A stretch of 64,000 nucleotides of DNA from assembly GCF_018499875.1 (NCBI RefSeq), contig NZ_JAHBAY010000001.1, forward strand, positions 496,001 through 560,000, given 5' to 3'. Made by a program: the position numbers and the translations under genes. The notes below the pieces were generated by a model. It was not told where the DNA came from. It was given only the letters and a program-made list of their open reading frames with translations, and searched no databases. Shown here piece after piece: positions 19,539 through 27,381 of the stretch. Every line of letters begins with the position of its first letter. Position 1 is the first letter of the stretch. This stretch comes from Kineosporia corallincola. Lineage in GTDB: Bacteria; Actinomycetota; Actinomycetes; Actinomycetales; Kineosporiaceae.

Positions 19539-19579
19539 AGTCGTTGTCTCACGAACGACTTTGTCTCTCGTGAGACAAC
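19539..19579. promoter_or_regulatory. Overlapping alternative inverted repeats upstream of proC
   Basis: GTTGTCTCACGA (19543-19554) pairs perfectly with 19568-19579 across 13 nt. AGTCGTT (19539-19545) pairs perfectly with AACGACT (19554-19560). The two stems share bases and cannot form together. This could be a terminator for the upstream gene, a dimeric operator, or a switchable leader for proC. Confidence 0.55.
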
Positions 19580-19619
19580 CCGGGTGCGGGGCGCGCCGAG
19601 GTGCCCAGGTGGGCCCGGC

Positions 19620-20486
19620 ATGATGGCGGGCATGGTCGATCAGGTCACGCAACAGGCTTCCGAGCACGCCACCGTTCCCGCGCCCGCGGGGCGGGTGGCG
19701 ATCCTCGGCGCCGGCAACATGGGCGGCACCATTCTGGCCGGGCTGCTGCGCGGCGGACGGGAACCGGGCGACGTGGTGGTCTCCGCCCGCCGCCCGGAGC
19801 GGGCCGACGAGCTGCGGCAGCGGCACGGCGTCGAGGTGCTCGGCAACGTCTCCGCCGCCGCCTGGGGCGACACGGTGATCGTGGCGGTCAAGCCGCGGGA
19901 CGTGGCCGGGCTGCTGGCCGAGATCAGCCCCGCGCTCCGGCCGGGCACGCTGGTGGTCTCGCTCGCGGCCGGGCAGACGATCGCGGCCCTGGAGGGCGGG
20001 CTGCCCGAGGGCACGCCGGTGATCCGGGTCATGCCGAACACCCCGTCGCTGGTGGACCAGGGCATGTCGGTGCTCAGCCCGGGCACCCACTGCCGGCCCG
20101 AGCACACCGAGCGGGCGCAGGAACTGCTCAGCGCCACCGGCAAGGTGCTCCAGGTGCCCGAGTCGTACCAGGACGCGGTGACGGCGGTCAGCGGCTCCGG
20201 CCCGGCCTACGTGTTCTACGTGGCCGAGGCGATGATCGAGGCCGGGGTGCTGCTCGGCCTGCCGCGCACGACGTCCACCGAGCTCGTGGTTCAGACCCTC
20301 TACGGCGCCGCGACCATGCTGCGCGACACCGGCACCCACCCCAGCATCCTGCGGGAGCAGGTGACCAGCCCGGGTGGGACCACGGTGGCCGCGGTACGGC
20401 TGCTCGACGACCAGCGGGTGCGGGGTGCGTTCGTCTCGGCGATCGAGGCGGCCTGCAACCGTTCGGCACAGCTGTCGCAGGGCTGA
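19620..20486 (+). CDS. proC: Pyrroline-5-carboxylate reductase
   Basis: ProC reduces P5C to proline with NAD(P)H, the last step of proline synthesis. The 288-aa protein has the N-terminal Rossmann motif V-A-I-L-G-A-G-N-M-G-G, the V-I-R-V-M-P-N-T-P-S-L signature and the C-terminal S-G-S-G-P-A-Y-V-F and V-T-S-P-G-G-T-T segments. The ATG at 19620 is chosen because AGGTGGG lies 6 nt upstream; ATGs at 19623 and 19632 are also possible. It is located just after the proline catabolic genes and their regulator, and the upstream tandem and inverted repeats may control it. Confidence 0.92.
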   Translation: MMAGMVDQVTQQASEHATVPAPAGRVAILGAGNMGGTILAGLLRGGREPGDVVVSARRPERADELRQRHGVEVLGNVSAAAWGDTVIVAVKPRDVAGLLAEISPALRPGTLVVSLAAGQTIAALEGGLPEGTPVIRVMPNTPSLVDQGMSVLSPGTHCRPEHTERAQELLSATGKVLQVPESYQDAVTAVSGSGPAYVFYVAEAMIEAGVLLGLPRTTSTELVVQTLYGAATMLRDTGTHPSILREQVTSPGGTTVAAVRLLDDQRVRGAFVSAIEAACNRSAQLSQG

Positions 20487-20542
20487 GGACCACGTCGCGG
20501 ACGACCTGACAGGTGCACCTGCCAGGGGTGCGGAACAGCGAT

Positions 20543-20548
20543 TACCGT
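20543..20548 (+). promoter_or_regulatory. -10 element of leaderless acuC promoter
   Basis: TACCGT ends 7 nt before the GTG at 20556, favouring it over a GTG at 20547. Confidence 0.5.
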
Positions 20549-20555
20549 GGGGGTC

Positions 20556-21737
20556 GTGGAGGCGCTGAGGCTGGTCTGGGACGAGGCATTCACCGCCTAC
20601 GACTTCGGCGGCGAGCATCCGATGGCGCCGATCCGGCTGGAGCTCACCGCCCGGCTGGCCGACGCCCTGGGTCTGCTCGACGCCCCCGGCGTGCGCGTGG
20701 TCAGTGCCGAGCCGGCCCCCGACGAACTGCTGCTCACCGTGCACGCCGCGGACTACGTGGAGGCGGTGCGCCGGGCCTCCACCCGGCCGGTCGCCTCCGG
20801 CCTGAGATTCGGCCTGGGCACCACCGACGTCCCCACCTTCCCCGGCATGCACGAGGCCGGCGCCCGCATCTGCGCGGCCAGCCGGGAGGTCGCGCTCGCC
20901 GTCTGGGCCGGTCAGGCCGGGCACGGGGTGAACTTCACCGGCGGCCTGCACCACGCGATGCCGGCCGCGGCCAGCGGGTTCTGCGTCTACAACGACGTCG
21001 GGGTGGCGATCCGGGCGCTGCTCGACGCCGGCGCGCAGCGGGTGGCCTACGTCGACGTGGACGTCCACCACGGCGACGGCGTGGAGAAGATCTTCTGGGA
21101 CGACCCCCGGGTGCTCACCGTCTCGCTGCACGAGAACGGCCGGGTGCTGTTCCCCGGCACCGGTTTTCCCGAGGAGATCGGCGGTCCGCACGCGTCGGGC
21201 ACCGCGGTCAACGTGGCGCTGCCGCCGGGCACCTCCGACGCCGGCTGGCTGCGGGCCTTCCACTCCGTGGTGCCGCCGCTGCTGCGCGCCTTCGAGCCGG
21301 AGGTGCTGGTCACCCAGCAGGGCTGCGACTCGCACGTGCTCGACCCGCTGGCCCACCTGGCCCTCTCGCTCGACGCCCAGCGGGCCTCGTACGAGGCCCT
21401 GCACGAGTTCGCCCACGAGTTCTGCGACGGGCGCTGGGTCGCGTTCGGCGGAGGCGGCTACGAGGTGGTGGACGTGGTGCCGCGGGCCTGGGCGCACCTG
21501 ATCGCGATCGCCGCGCACCGTCCGGTGGCCCCGGGCGCGGACGTGCCGGACAGCTGGCGCGACTACGTCACCGCGCGTTGCGGCCGGGCCGCGCCGCAGC
21601 GGATGACCGACGGCGCGGACACCGGCTACCGGGCCTGGTCCACCGGCTACGACCCGGCCGACGCCATCGACCGGGTGGTGCTCGCCACCCGCAAGGCGAT
21701 CTTCCCGTTGCACGGTCTGGACCCCTACTTCGACTGA
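20556..21737 (+). CDS. acuC: AcuC-type histone-deacetylase-family hydrolase
   Basis: AcuC is a zinc-dependent protein deacetylase; in Bacillus it reactivates acetylated acetyl-CoA synthetase. The 393-aa protein keeps the class I HDAC residues: G-G-L-H-H-A (general-base His pair), Y-V-D-V-D-V-H-H-G-D-G (zinc Asp and His), Q-Q-G-C-D-S-H (second zinc Asp) and G-G-G-G-Y-E near the C-terminus (the Tyr that polarises the carbonyl). All catalytic positions are therefore intact. Its target here is unknown. The GTG at 20556 is set by the upstream -10. A palindromic terminator follows at once. Confidence 0.88.
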   Translation: MEALRLVWDEAFTAYDFGGEHPMAPIRLELTARLADALGLLDAPGVRVVSAEPAPDELLLTVHAADYVEAVRRASTRPVASGLRFGLGTTDVPTFPGMHEAGARICAASREVALAVWAGQAGHGVNFTGGLHHAMPAAASGFCVYNDVGVAIRALLDAGAQRVAYVDVDVHHGDGVEKIFWDDPRVLTVSLHENGRVLFPGTGFPEEIGGPHASGTAVNVALPPGTSDAGWLRAFHSVVPPLLRAFEPEVLVTQQGCDSHVLDPLAHLALSLDAQRASYEALHEFAHEFCDGRWVAFGGGGYEVVDVVPRAWAHLIAIAAHRPVAPGADVPDSWRDYVTARCGRAAPQRMTDGADTGYRAWSTGYDPADAIDRVVLATRKAIFPLHGLDPYFD

Positions 21738-21753
21738 CCCCCGGCCGGGGGTC
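21736..21753. terminator. Palindromic terminator after acuC
   Basis: Perfect 18-bp palindrome (GACCCCCGG and its complement) beginning inside the acuC stop codon. The remaining gap to 22000 is lower in GC and likely holds the promoter of the next gene, but I cannot place it. Confidence 0.55.
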
Positions 21754-22000
21754 GGAGTCGGCCTTTGATGCACACGATGCCCGTACTGGTGGGTTGCGGG
21801 CCAAAAACGGTCAGTTCGGAGGATCGACGCACCCGGGAATTCGGGCCAGTCGGCAACTCGATTCACACATCAGGCTCACTTACACCTATGGTTGGTTACT
21901 GGGCGTTGCCGAACGTATCCGGAGTGAAATCGTCATCCGGCGCGAGAGGGCTCGAACGCCCGTGATTCGGACCGTCAGCCCTACCGAGGGGAGACCTGAG

Positions 22001-22231
22001 ATGACCGCCGTGCGTGCCCTGCCCAGGGGAGATTTTGAAGTCCGTTTCCTCACCGTGGCCGAGGTGGCCGGGATCATGAGGGTGTCGAAAATGACCGTCT
22101 ACCGGCTCGTGCACGCCGGCGAGCTGGCCGCGATGCGGGTGGGCCGTTCCTACCGGGTCCCGGAGCGGGCGGTGCAGGAGTACCTGCGTCACTCCTACAT
22201 GAGCGGCAACGCGACCACCGAGACCGCCTGA
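22001..22231 (+). CDS. Excisionase-type helix-turn-helix DNA-binding protein
   Basis: A 76-aa single-domain protein with an HTH_17/excisionase-type winged helix: F-L-T-V-A-E-V-A-G-I-M-R-V-S-K-M-T-V-Y-R-L-V at about 17-38 for the recognition unit, then G-E-L-A-A-M-R-V-G-R-S-Y-R-V for the wing. The M. tuberculosis gene Rv0500A, at the same place after proC, is of this type. The ATG at 22001 is preceded by GAGGGGAGA; an open frame extends far upstream but without homology. There is no prophage nearby, so it is a chromosomal regulator rather than a true excisionase. Confidence 0.85.
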   Translation: MTAVRALPRGDFEVRFLTVAEVAGIMRVSKMTVYRLVHAGELAAMRVGRSYRVPERAVQEYLRHSYMSGNATTETA

Positions 22232-22404
22232 GGCCTGCTTGACGACGGTGCCGGACCGGGCGTCACGGAGGCGAGACCGGGGGCACCGCGCCCGAGGCGC
22301 TACCCTGGGGAGCAGGTACGGCTGGTGCGGGTGTCCCCGTGCCGCGAGAACCTCCATCCCGCGCAGGTGTCGCGGGCGACCCGATCTACGAACTGCGAGG
22401 ACCC

Positions 22405-22503
22405 GTGGGCTCCGTCATCAAGAAGCGCCGCAAGCGGATGGCCAAGAAGAAGCACCGCAAGCTGCTGCGCAAGACGCGTCACCAGCGTCGTAACAAGAAG
22501 TAA
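22405..22503 (+). CDS. 30S ribosomal protein bS22 (AURKAIP1/COX24 domain)
   Basis: A 32-residue, extremely basic protein beginning MGSVIKKRRKRMAKKKHRKL and ending in R-R-N-K-K. It is near-identical to M. tuberculosis Rv0500B, now known as the small ribosomal protein bS22 seen in mycobacterial ribosome structures near the decoding centre. The GTG at 22405 has a GCGAGG sequence 6 nt upstream. It is too short for most gene finders. A perfect 10-bp hairpin follows 32 bp after the stop. Confidence 0.93.
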   Translation: MGSVIKKRRKRMAKKKHRKLLRKTRHQRRNKK

Positions 22504-22534
22504 GTGCACTGAACCGGACGTAGTACCGCACACC

Positions 22535-22558
22535 GGCGGCCAGTATCCACTGGCCGCC
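22535..22558 (+). terminator. bS22 terminator
   Basis: Perfect 10-bp stem (GGCGGCCAGT and its complement) with a 4-nt loop, followed by GCGCGTGCTTTG. Confidence 0.75.
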
Positions 22559-22605
22559 GCGCGTGCTTTGCGGCGCCGGTGACGGCGTGACTCGGGGGTG
22601 GGTTG

Positions 22606-23652
22606 ATGGGTCGATCGGTGCTGGTGGCAGGCGTCTCCAGATATCTCGGCGGCCGGTTCGCCCGGCTGCTCGCCGAGCAGCCCGGGGTCGACCGGGTGAT
22701 CGGCGTCGACGTCATCGCCCCGCCGCACGACATCGGCCGGGCCGAGTTCGTCAGGGCTGACATCCGCAACCCGATGATCGGCCGGATCATCGAGCAGACC
22801 GGCGTCGACACCGTCGTGCACATGAGCGTGATCGCCACCCCGGTCTCGGCCGGGGGGCGTACCGCCCAGAAAGAGATCAATGTCATCGGCACGATGCAGC
22901 TGCTCGCCGCCTGCCACCGGGCGCCCGCGCTGCGTCGGCTGGTGGTGAAGTCGACCTCGGCGGTCTACGGCAGCAGCCCACGCGATCCGGCCATGTTCAC
23001 CGAGACGCAGGTCGGCAAGCACCCGCCCCGCAGCGGCTGGGGCAAGGACTCGGCCGAGGTCGAGGAGTACGTGCGGGGCTTCAGCCGCCGCCGGCCCGGC
23101 GTGGAGGTGGTCACGTTGCGGCTGGCCAACGTCATCGGGCCGGGCATCCGCACCTCGATGACCGACTACTTCTCGCTGCCGGTCGTCCCGTCCGTGCTCG
23201 GCTTCGACCCGCGCCTGCAATTCCTGCACGAAGACGACGCGGTGGAGGCGATGCGCCTGGCCACCCTGGGCGAGGCCGGCGGGGTGATCAACGTGGCCGG
23301 TGACGGCGTGATCGGCCTGGGCCAGGCCGCGCGTTTCGCGGGCCGGCCCACCGTCGGCGTCCCGCCCCGCCTGGCCGGTCTGATGGGCAGCGTGTACCAC
23401 CGGGGCGGTCTGGCCGACTTCAGCGCCGACCAGATCCGCTACCTGCGCTTCGGCCGCTGCCTCGACACCACGCGCATGCGTGAGCACCTCGGTCTGGATC
23501 CGGCCTACAGCACCCGCACGGCGTTCCAGGACTTCGTGCGCACCCGTGGCCTGCGCGGTCCCTTCTCCCCGGAGGTGGTGAACGCGGTGGAACAGCAGCT
23601 GGTGGCCCGATTACGGCCCGGGCGACGGCCGCGGGCCGGGGTGGTGCGGTGA
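22606..23652 (+). CDS. NAD-dependent epimerase/dehydratase-like protein lacking the catalytic dyad
   Basis: A 348-aa extended-SDR fold protein, counterpart of M. tuberculosis Rv0501 (annotated galE2). The Rossmann glycine motif reads G-V-S-R-Y-L-G, with Arg in place of the middle Gly. The usual catalytic Y-x-x-x-K is not evident; the aligned segment reads W-G-K-D-S-A-E-V-E-E-Y. S-T-S-A-V-Y-G is kept. Epimerase activity is therefore doubtful, and a nucleotide-binding or regulatory role is as likely. The ATG at 22606 has a purine-rich GGGGGTGGG upstream. The stop overlaps the acyltransferase start (GTGA), so both are translationally coupled. Confidence 0.75.
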   Translation: MGRSVLVAGVSRYLGGRFARLLAEQPGVDRVIGVDVIAPPHDIGRAEFVRADIRNPMIGRIIEQTGVDTVVHMSVIATPVSAGGRTAQKEINVIGTMQLLAACHRAPALRRLVVKSTSAVYGSSPRDPAMFTETQVGKHPPRSGWGKDSAEVEEYVRGFSRRRPGVEVVTLRLANVIGPGIRTSMTDYFSLPVVPSVLGFDPRLQFLHEDDAVEAMRLATLGEAGGVINVAGDGVIGLGQAARFAGRPTVGVPPRLAGLMGSVYHRGGLADFSADQIRYLRFGRCLDTTRMREHLGLDPAYSTRTAFQDFVRTRGLRGPFSPEVVNAVEQQLVARLRPGRRPRAGVVR

Positions 23653-25142
23653 GCGTGGGGGACGCGGAGAACCTGGAGGGGCCCGGGAACCTGGGCGGAT
23701 CCGGCAAACCCGGCAGACCGGGACGGGCCGGGGGCGGGCGAACTGCGGATCCGGAAGGCGGGCGGAAACGGTCAGGCGCCGGGGCAGACCGGGTGCCGCG
23801 AACCGCCGGTTCCAGACGTGGCGCGGTGCCGAAGAAGGCTGTCACGCCGGTGAAGGAGGCTTCGCCGGCGAAGAAGATCGCGCCAGCGAAATCGGTGAAG
23901 CCGGCACCTGACTCACCGGCACCTGGCCCGCCGGGGCGGAAGCGGCCCGGGCGCCCGGTTCCCGTCGCCACCGGCAGCACCCCGCAGGTGCAGGCCGGTC
24001 CCGAAGACATCGTGCATCCGGATCCGGCCGCGCTGCGCCAGGTGCGGGCCGGGGCCGAGCGGGCCGCGGCCGAACGCAACCGCCGGCGGGTCAGCCCGCT
24101 GCTGCCGGTCGCCGAGGAACCGCCTCCGGGGGTGCCCGACGCCGAGATCCCGCGGCCTTCCGTCGTCCCCAGTTCTTCGGCGGCGTCGATGGTGCTCTCG
24201 ATCGCGGGACAGATCGGGCAGGCGGTGCTGACGGCCATCACCGAGGCGCCGCCCCCGGATCCGGCGAACGGGGACGCCTCGACCGGCACCACGGCGGACG
24301 ACGCCTACCTCGACCATCCGGACCGGCTGCTCGAGGTGATCGAGTTCTTCCGCTCGCGGCTGGCCGGCGACTACGCGATGGACGAGTTCGGGTTCGACCC
24401 GGAGTTCGCCGACGCGGTGCCGATGAACCTGCTGCGCCCGCTGTACCGGCACTGGTTCCGGGTGGAGGTGCGTGGGGCGGAGAACATCCCGGCCGAGGGC
24501 GGGGCCCTGATCGTGGCCAACCACTCCGGTGCGGTGCCGATGGATGCTCTGATGACGGCGGTGGCCGTGCGCGACGAACGCGAGCGCCACCTCCGCATCC
24601 TGGGCGGCGACCTGGTGTTCCAGACCCCGGTGCTGGCCGGGCTGGCCCGCCGCAGCGGCGCCACGCTGGCGGCCACCCCGGACGCGGAGCGACTGCTGTC
24701 GACGGGCGAACTGGTCGGGGTCTGGCCGGAGGGCTACAAGGGCATCGGCAAACCCTTCTCCGAGCGCTACAAGCTCCAGCGGTTCGGCCGGGGCGGATTC
24801 GTGTCGGCGGCCCTGCGCACGGGGGTGCCGATCGTGCCCTGCTCGATCGTCGGGGCCGAGGAGATCTATCCGATCATCGCGAACGTGCCGTCACTGGCCC
24901 GGCTGCTCGGCCTGCCCTATCTGCCGGTGACGCCGTTCTTCCCGCTGCTGGGCCCGCTCGGTGCGGTGCCCCTGCCGAGTAAGTGGCTGATCGAGTTCGG
25001 CACCCCGGTGCCCACCCACGACCTGGGGACGCAGGCGGCGGAGGACCCGATCCTGGTGTTCGACCTGACCGACCGGATCCGCCAGACCATCCAGCAGACC
25101 CTGTATTCGCTGCTGGTTCAGCGCCGTTCGGTCTTCTTCTGA
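23649..25142 (+). CDS. PlsC-like acyltransferase with long basic N-terminal extension
   Basis: A 497-aa protein. Residues 1 to about 185 are a low-complexity Pro/Gly/Lys/Arg/Ala region with P-A-K-K-type repeats, probably disordered. The C-terminal 290 residues form a lysophospholipid-acyltransferase domain: I-V-A-N-H-S-G-A-V-P-M-D near 288-299, which departs from strict H-x4-D, and V-W-P-E-G-Y-K-G near 357-364, as in the MGAT-like branch. The M. tuberculosis homologue Rv0502 has the same neighbours. It probably acylates glycerolipids at the membrane; substrate unknown. The GTG overlaps the preceding stop by 4 bp. Its end overlaps the convergent HAD gene by 25 bp. Confidence 0.8.
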   Translation: MSVGDAENLEGPGNLGGSGKPGRPGRAGGGRTADPEGGRKRSGAGADRVPRTAGSRRGAVPKKAVTPVKEASPAKKIAPAKSVKPAPDSPAPGPPGRKRPGRPVPVATGSTPQVQAGPEDIVHPDPAALRQVRAGAERAAAERNRRRVSPLLPVAEEPPPGVPDAEIPRPSVVPSSSAASMVLSIAGQIGQAVLTAITEAPPPDPANGDASTGTTADDAYLDHPDRLLEVIEFFRSRLAGDYAMDEFGFDPEFADAVPMNLLRPLYRHWFRVEVRGAENIPAEGGALIVANHSGAVPMDALMTAVAVRDERERHLRILGGDLVFQTPVLAGLARRSGATLAATPDAERLLSTGELVGVWPEGYKGIGKPFSERYKLQRFGRGGFVSAALRTGVPIVPCSIVGAEEIYPIIANVPSLARLLGLPYLPVTPFFPLLGPLGAVPLPSKWLIEFGTPVPTHDLGTQAAEDPILVFDLTDRIRQTIQQTLYSLLVQRRSVFF

Positions 25143-26038
25143 CCCTCGGTCGACGGCTGCCACCCGGTGATCTCGGCGACCGGCCGCTGCCAGCCCGAGG
25201 ACGGCGGCAGGTGCAGGTGCTGCTGACGCCGGTTGGCCAGGCTGGCCCCGGCGGCGAACCCGGCCAGCACCCCGGCGCAGGCGGCGGGCAGCCCGATCTT
25301 CGCCGCCCGCCGGGTGGTGCGGTAGTCGTGCACCTGCCACCCGTTGGCCCGGGCGTGGGCGCGCAGCCGGCCGTCCGGGTTGATGGCCACCGGGTGGCCG
25401 ACCATCGACAGCAGCGGGATGTCGTTGGAGGAGTCGGAGTAGGCGGCGCAGCGGCGTAGCGACAGCCCTTCGCGCTCGGCCAGTGCGGCCACCGCGTCGG
25501 CCTTGGCCTCTCCGTGCATCGGGGCGCCGACCAGCTGGCCGGTGTAGCGCCCGTCGACGTGCTCCGAGATGGTGCCGAGTGCGCCGGTCAGCGCCAGGCG
25601 CTGGGCGATCACCTCGGCGATCTCGATCGGGGTGGCGGTGACCAGCCAGACCCGCTGGCCCGCGTCTTCGTGCATACGTGCCAGGGCGAGGGTGCCGGGC
25701 CAGATCTTGCTGGTCAGAATTTCCTCGAAGACCTCTTCGCCGATCGAGCGCATCTCCGCGACCGATCGGCCGGCGATGAACGCCAGCGCCCGCGTCTGCA
25801 CCTCGGCCAGGGCGTGCGGGTGCTCGCCGAGAGCCAGGAAGCGGCCCTGCTGGAGGGCGAACTTGAGGATGTCGCGGGGGGTGAGGAAGCCGCGGTGATA
25901 GAGACCCTTGGCCAGGTGGAAGATCGAGGCCCCGCGGACGATGGTGTTGTCCACGTCGAAGAAGGCGGCCGCGGTCGGGTCGCCCGGGCGAGCCGGTGGG
26001 GAGTGGCTCTCCACCATCCGGATCTCGGCGTCCGACAT
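25118..26038 (-). CDS. HAD-IB family hydrolase (SerB-like), membrane-tailed
   Basis: A 306-aa HAD phosphatase of the IB/SerB-like group. The nucleophile motif F-F-D-V-D-N-T places Asp28 and Asp30; V-T-A-T-P gives Thr134; Lys179 follows; Y-S-D-S-S-N-D gives Asp202 and Asp206. The family acts on small phosphomonoesters; the M. tuberculosis counterpart is Rv0505c (annotated serB1). A hydrophobic stretch at about 248-267 near the C-terminus could anchor it in the membrane. The ATG at 26038 follows a TAGACT by 7 nt. Confidence 0.85.
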   Translation of the reverse strand: MSDAEIRMVESHSPPARPGDPTAAAFFDVDNTIVRGASIFHLAKGLYHRGFLTPRDILKFALQQGRFLALGEHPHALAEVQTRALAFIAGRSVAEMRSIGEEVFEEILTSKIWPGTLALARMHEDAGQRVWLVTATPIEIAEVIAQRLALTGALGTISEHVDGRYTGQLVGAPMHGEAKADAVAALAEREGLSLRRCAAYSDSSNDIPLLSMVGHPVAINPDGRLRAHARANGWQVHDYRTTRRAAKIGLPAACAGVLAGFAAGASLANRRQQHLHLPPSSGWQRPVAEITGWQPSTEGQKKTERR

Positions 26039-26045
26039 GTGCGGG

Positions 26046-26051
26046 AGTCTA
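26046..26051 (-). promoter_or_regulatory. -10 element of leaderless HAD hydrolase promoter
   Basis: TAGACT on the minus strand, 7 nt before the ATG at 26038. Confidence 0.5.
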
Positions 26052-26163
26052 CGCGTGCGGCGGCCGGGGTACAGGCCGTGCCACGCGTGCATCCCGGTAA
26101 GTCGACGTGAACAACCCCGAATTGTGTGACGTCGAGTGCGGGTTGGGCAGGTCCCGGGAGTCG

Positions 26164-26169
26164 TAATGT
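26164..26169 (+). promoter_or_regulatory. -10 element of leaderless glutaredoxin-like promoter
   Basis: TAATGT ends 7 nt before the GTG at 26177, which decides the start. Confidence 0.55.
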
Positions 26170-26176
26170 TGGGGGC

Positions 26177-26464
26177 GTGCCAGACGTTACCGCCGATGAG
26201 GCGCGAATCACCCTGATCGGCAAACCGGGGTGCCATTTGTGCGACGACGCCCGGGTTGTGGTGGAAAAAATCGCCAATGAAACCGGGACGGGTTGGAAGG
26301 AAGTGTCCATTCTGGATCACCCGGATCTGGCGGAGGCATATGCGGAACAGATACCGGTGATCCTCGTCGACGGTGCCCAGCACACCTATTGGCGGGTGGA
26401 CGAAGACAGGCTGCGAACAGCGCTCACCCGGCGTAAGGGGCTCTTCTCGCGCCGTAACCGATGA
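26177..26464 (+). CDS. Glutaredoxin-family (DUF836-like) thiol protein
   Basis: A 95-aa thioredoxin-fold protein with the redox motif C19-H-L-C22 in G-K-P-G-C-H-L-C, then D-D-A-R-V-V-V-E-K-I, and a cis-Pro region I-P-V-I-L-V-D-G. This is the pattern of short glutaredoxin-like proteins such as M. tuberculosis Rv0508, found immediately before the heme genes. It probably reduces protein disulfides; the partner is unknown. The start is the GTG at 26177, set by the -10 hexamer; an in-frame upstream start would add unrelated residues. rex follows 131 bp downstream from its own promoter. Confidence 0.85.
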   Translation: MPDVTADEARITLIGKPGCHLCDDARVVVEKIANETGTGWKEVSILDHPDLAEAYAEQIPVILVDGAQHTYWRVDEDRLRTALTRRKGLFSRRNR

Positions 26465-26474
26465 GCGCGAGACT

Positions 26475-26503
26475 TTGTGCGTGCGTTCACAAGCGCTTAG
26501 GCT
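26475..26503 (+). promoter_or_regulatory. rex-hem operon promoter with overlapping Rex operator
   Basis: The 18-bp TTGTGCGTGCGTTCACAA at 26475-26492 matches the Rex operator palindrome at 15 of 18 positions, with a perfect right half. Its first six bases (TTGTGC) also serve as a -35, followed after 17 nt by TAGGCT at 26498-26503. Rex binding would therefore block RNA polymerase when NADH is low. The predicted leader is about 85 nt. Confidence 0.8.
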
Positions 26504-26595
26504 GGGTAACGAACCACCGGCATGACTGCGCCGGTCACAAGGCGCCAGTCGTCCCTCATCAGGGGTACCAAAGCCATCGAAGGAGCCGGCCGACT

Positions 26596-27381
26596 GTGAC
26601 CCGACCACGCCCCGCACGGCTCGTCCGCTCCGGTCGAGCGACCCGTGACGGGATCCCCGAGGCAACGGTCTCCCGGCTCCCGTTCTACCTCCAGGCGCTG
26701 ACCGCCCTCGCCGAACGCGGCGTGGCGACGGTCTCGTCCGAGGAACTCGCCTCGGCCGCCGGAGTCGGCTCGGCGAAGCTCCGTAAAGACTTTTCCCACC
26801 TCGGTTCCTACGGCACACGTGGTGTTGGTTACGAGGTTCAGTACTTGATTTACCAAATTTCGCGTGAACTCGGCCTGACGCAGGACTGGAAGGTCGTGAT
26901 CGTCGGTATCGGAAATCTCGGGCACGCGCTGGCGAACTACGGCGGATTCACGTCCCGGGGATTCACCGTCGCCGCTCTGGTCGACGCCGATGCCAGGGTC
27001 GTCGGCGAAACTGTGGCGGGCCTCACCGTCAGCCCGCTGGAATCACTCGATCAGATGGTCTCCTCGCTGGGGATCCAGATCGGTGTGGTCGCCACGCCGG
27101 GCCCGGCCGCGCAGGAGATCTGCGACCGGCTGGTCGCAGCCGGTGTGACCGGCGTCCTCAATTTCGCCCCGTGCGTGCTCACCGTCCCGGACGGCGTGAT
27201 GGTGCGCCGCGTCGATCTCGCCACCGAGCTCCAGATCCTGGCGTTCCACGAGCAGCGTCGTGCCGCGAGCCGGCTGACCAGCGAGATGCCCACCGAACCA
27301 CAAGATCTCTCCGGGGCGCTGGGTGCCCTGGCCGAACCAGGAACCGCCATGAGGAAGCCGAGAGCCGAGGCCGCCGGATGA
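26596..27381 (+). CDS. rex: Redox-sensing transcriptional repressor Rex
   Basis: Rex senses the NADH/NAD+ ratio and releases DNA when NADH binds. The 261-aa protein has an N-terminal winged helix (about 20-85) with I-P-E-A-T-V-S-R-L-P-F-Y-L and S-A-K-L-R-K-D-F-S-H-L-G-S-Y-G-T-R-G-V-G-Y, a Rossmann domain with G-I-G-N-L-G at 104-109, and the C-terminal domain-swapped helix. The GTG at 26596 (AGGAG 10 nt upstream) is chosen because the conserved protein begins there; an ATG at 26461 would add 45 unconserved residues. It is the first gene of rex-hemA-hemC-hemD-hemB, as in Streptomyces, and is probably autoregulated through the operator upstream. Confidence 0.95.
   Translation: MTRPRPARLVRSGRATRDGIPEATVSRLPFYLQALTALAERGVATVSSEELASAAGVGSAKLRKDFSHLGSYGTRGVGYEVQYLIYQISRELGLTQDWKVVIVGIGNLGHALANYGGFTSRGFTVAALVDADARVVGETVAGLTVSPLESLDQMVSSLGIQIGVVATPGPAAQEICDRLVAAGVTGVLNFAPCVLTVPDGVMVRRVDLATELQILAFHEQRRAASRLTSEMPTEPQDLSGALGALAEPGTAMRKPRAEAAG

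Noticed and set aside
22001-22231. Prophage excisionase or BldC
   Set aside because: There are no integrase, att sites or phage genes nearby, the position after proC is conserved as Rv0500A, and the sequence differs from BldC.
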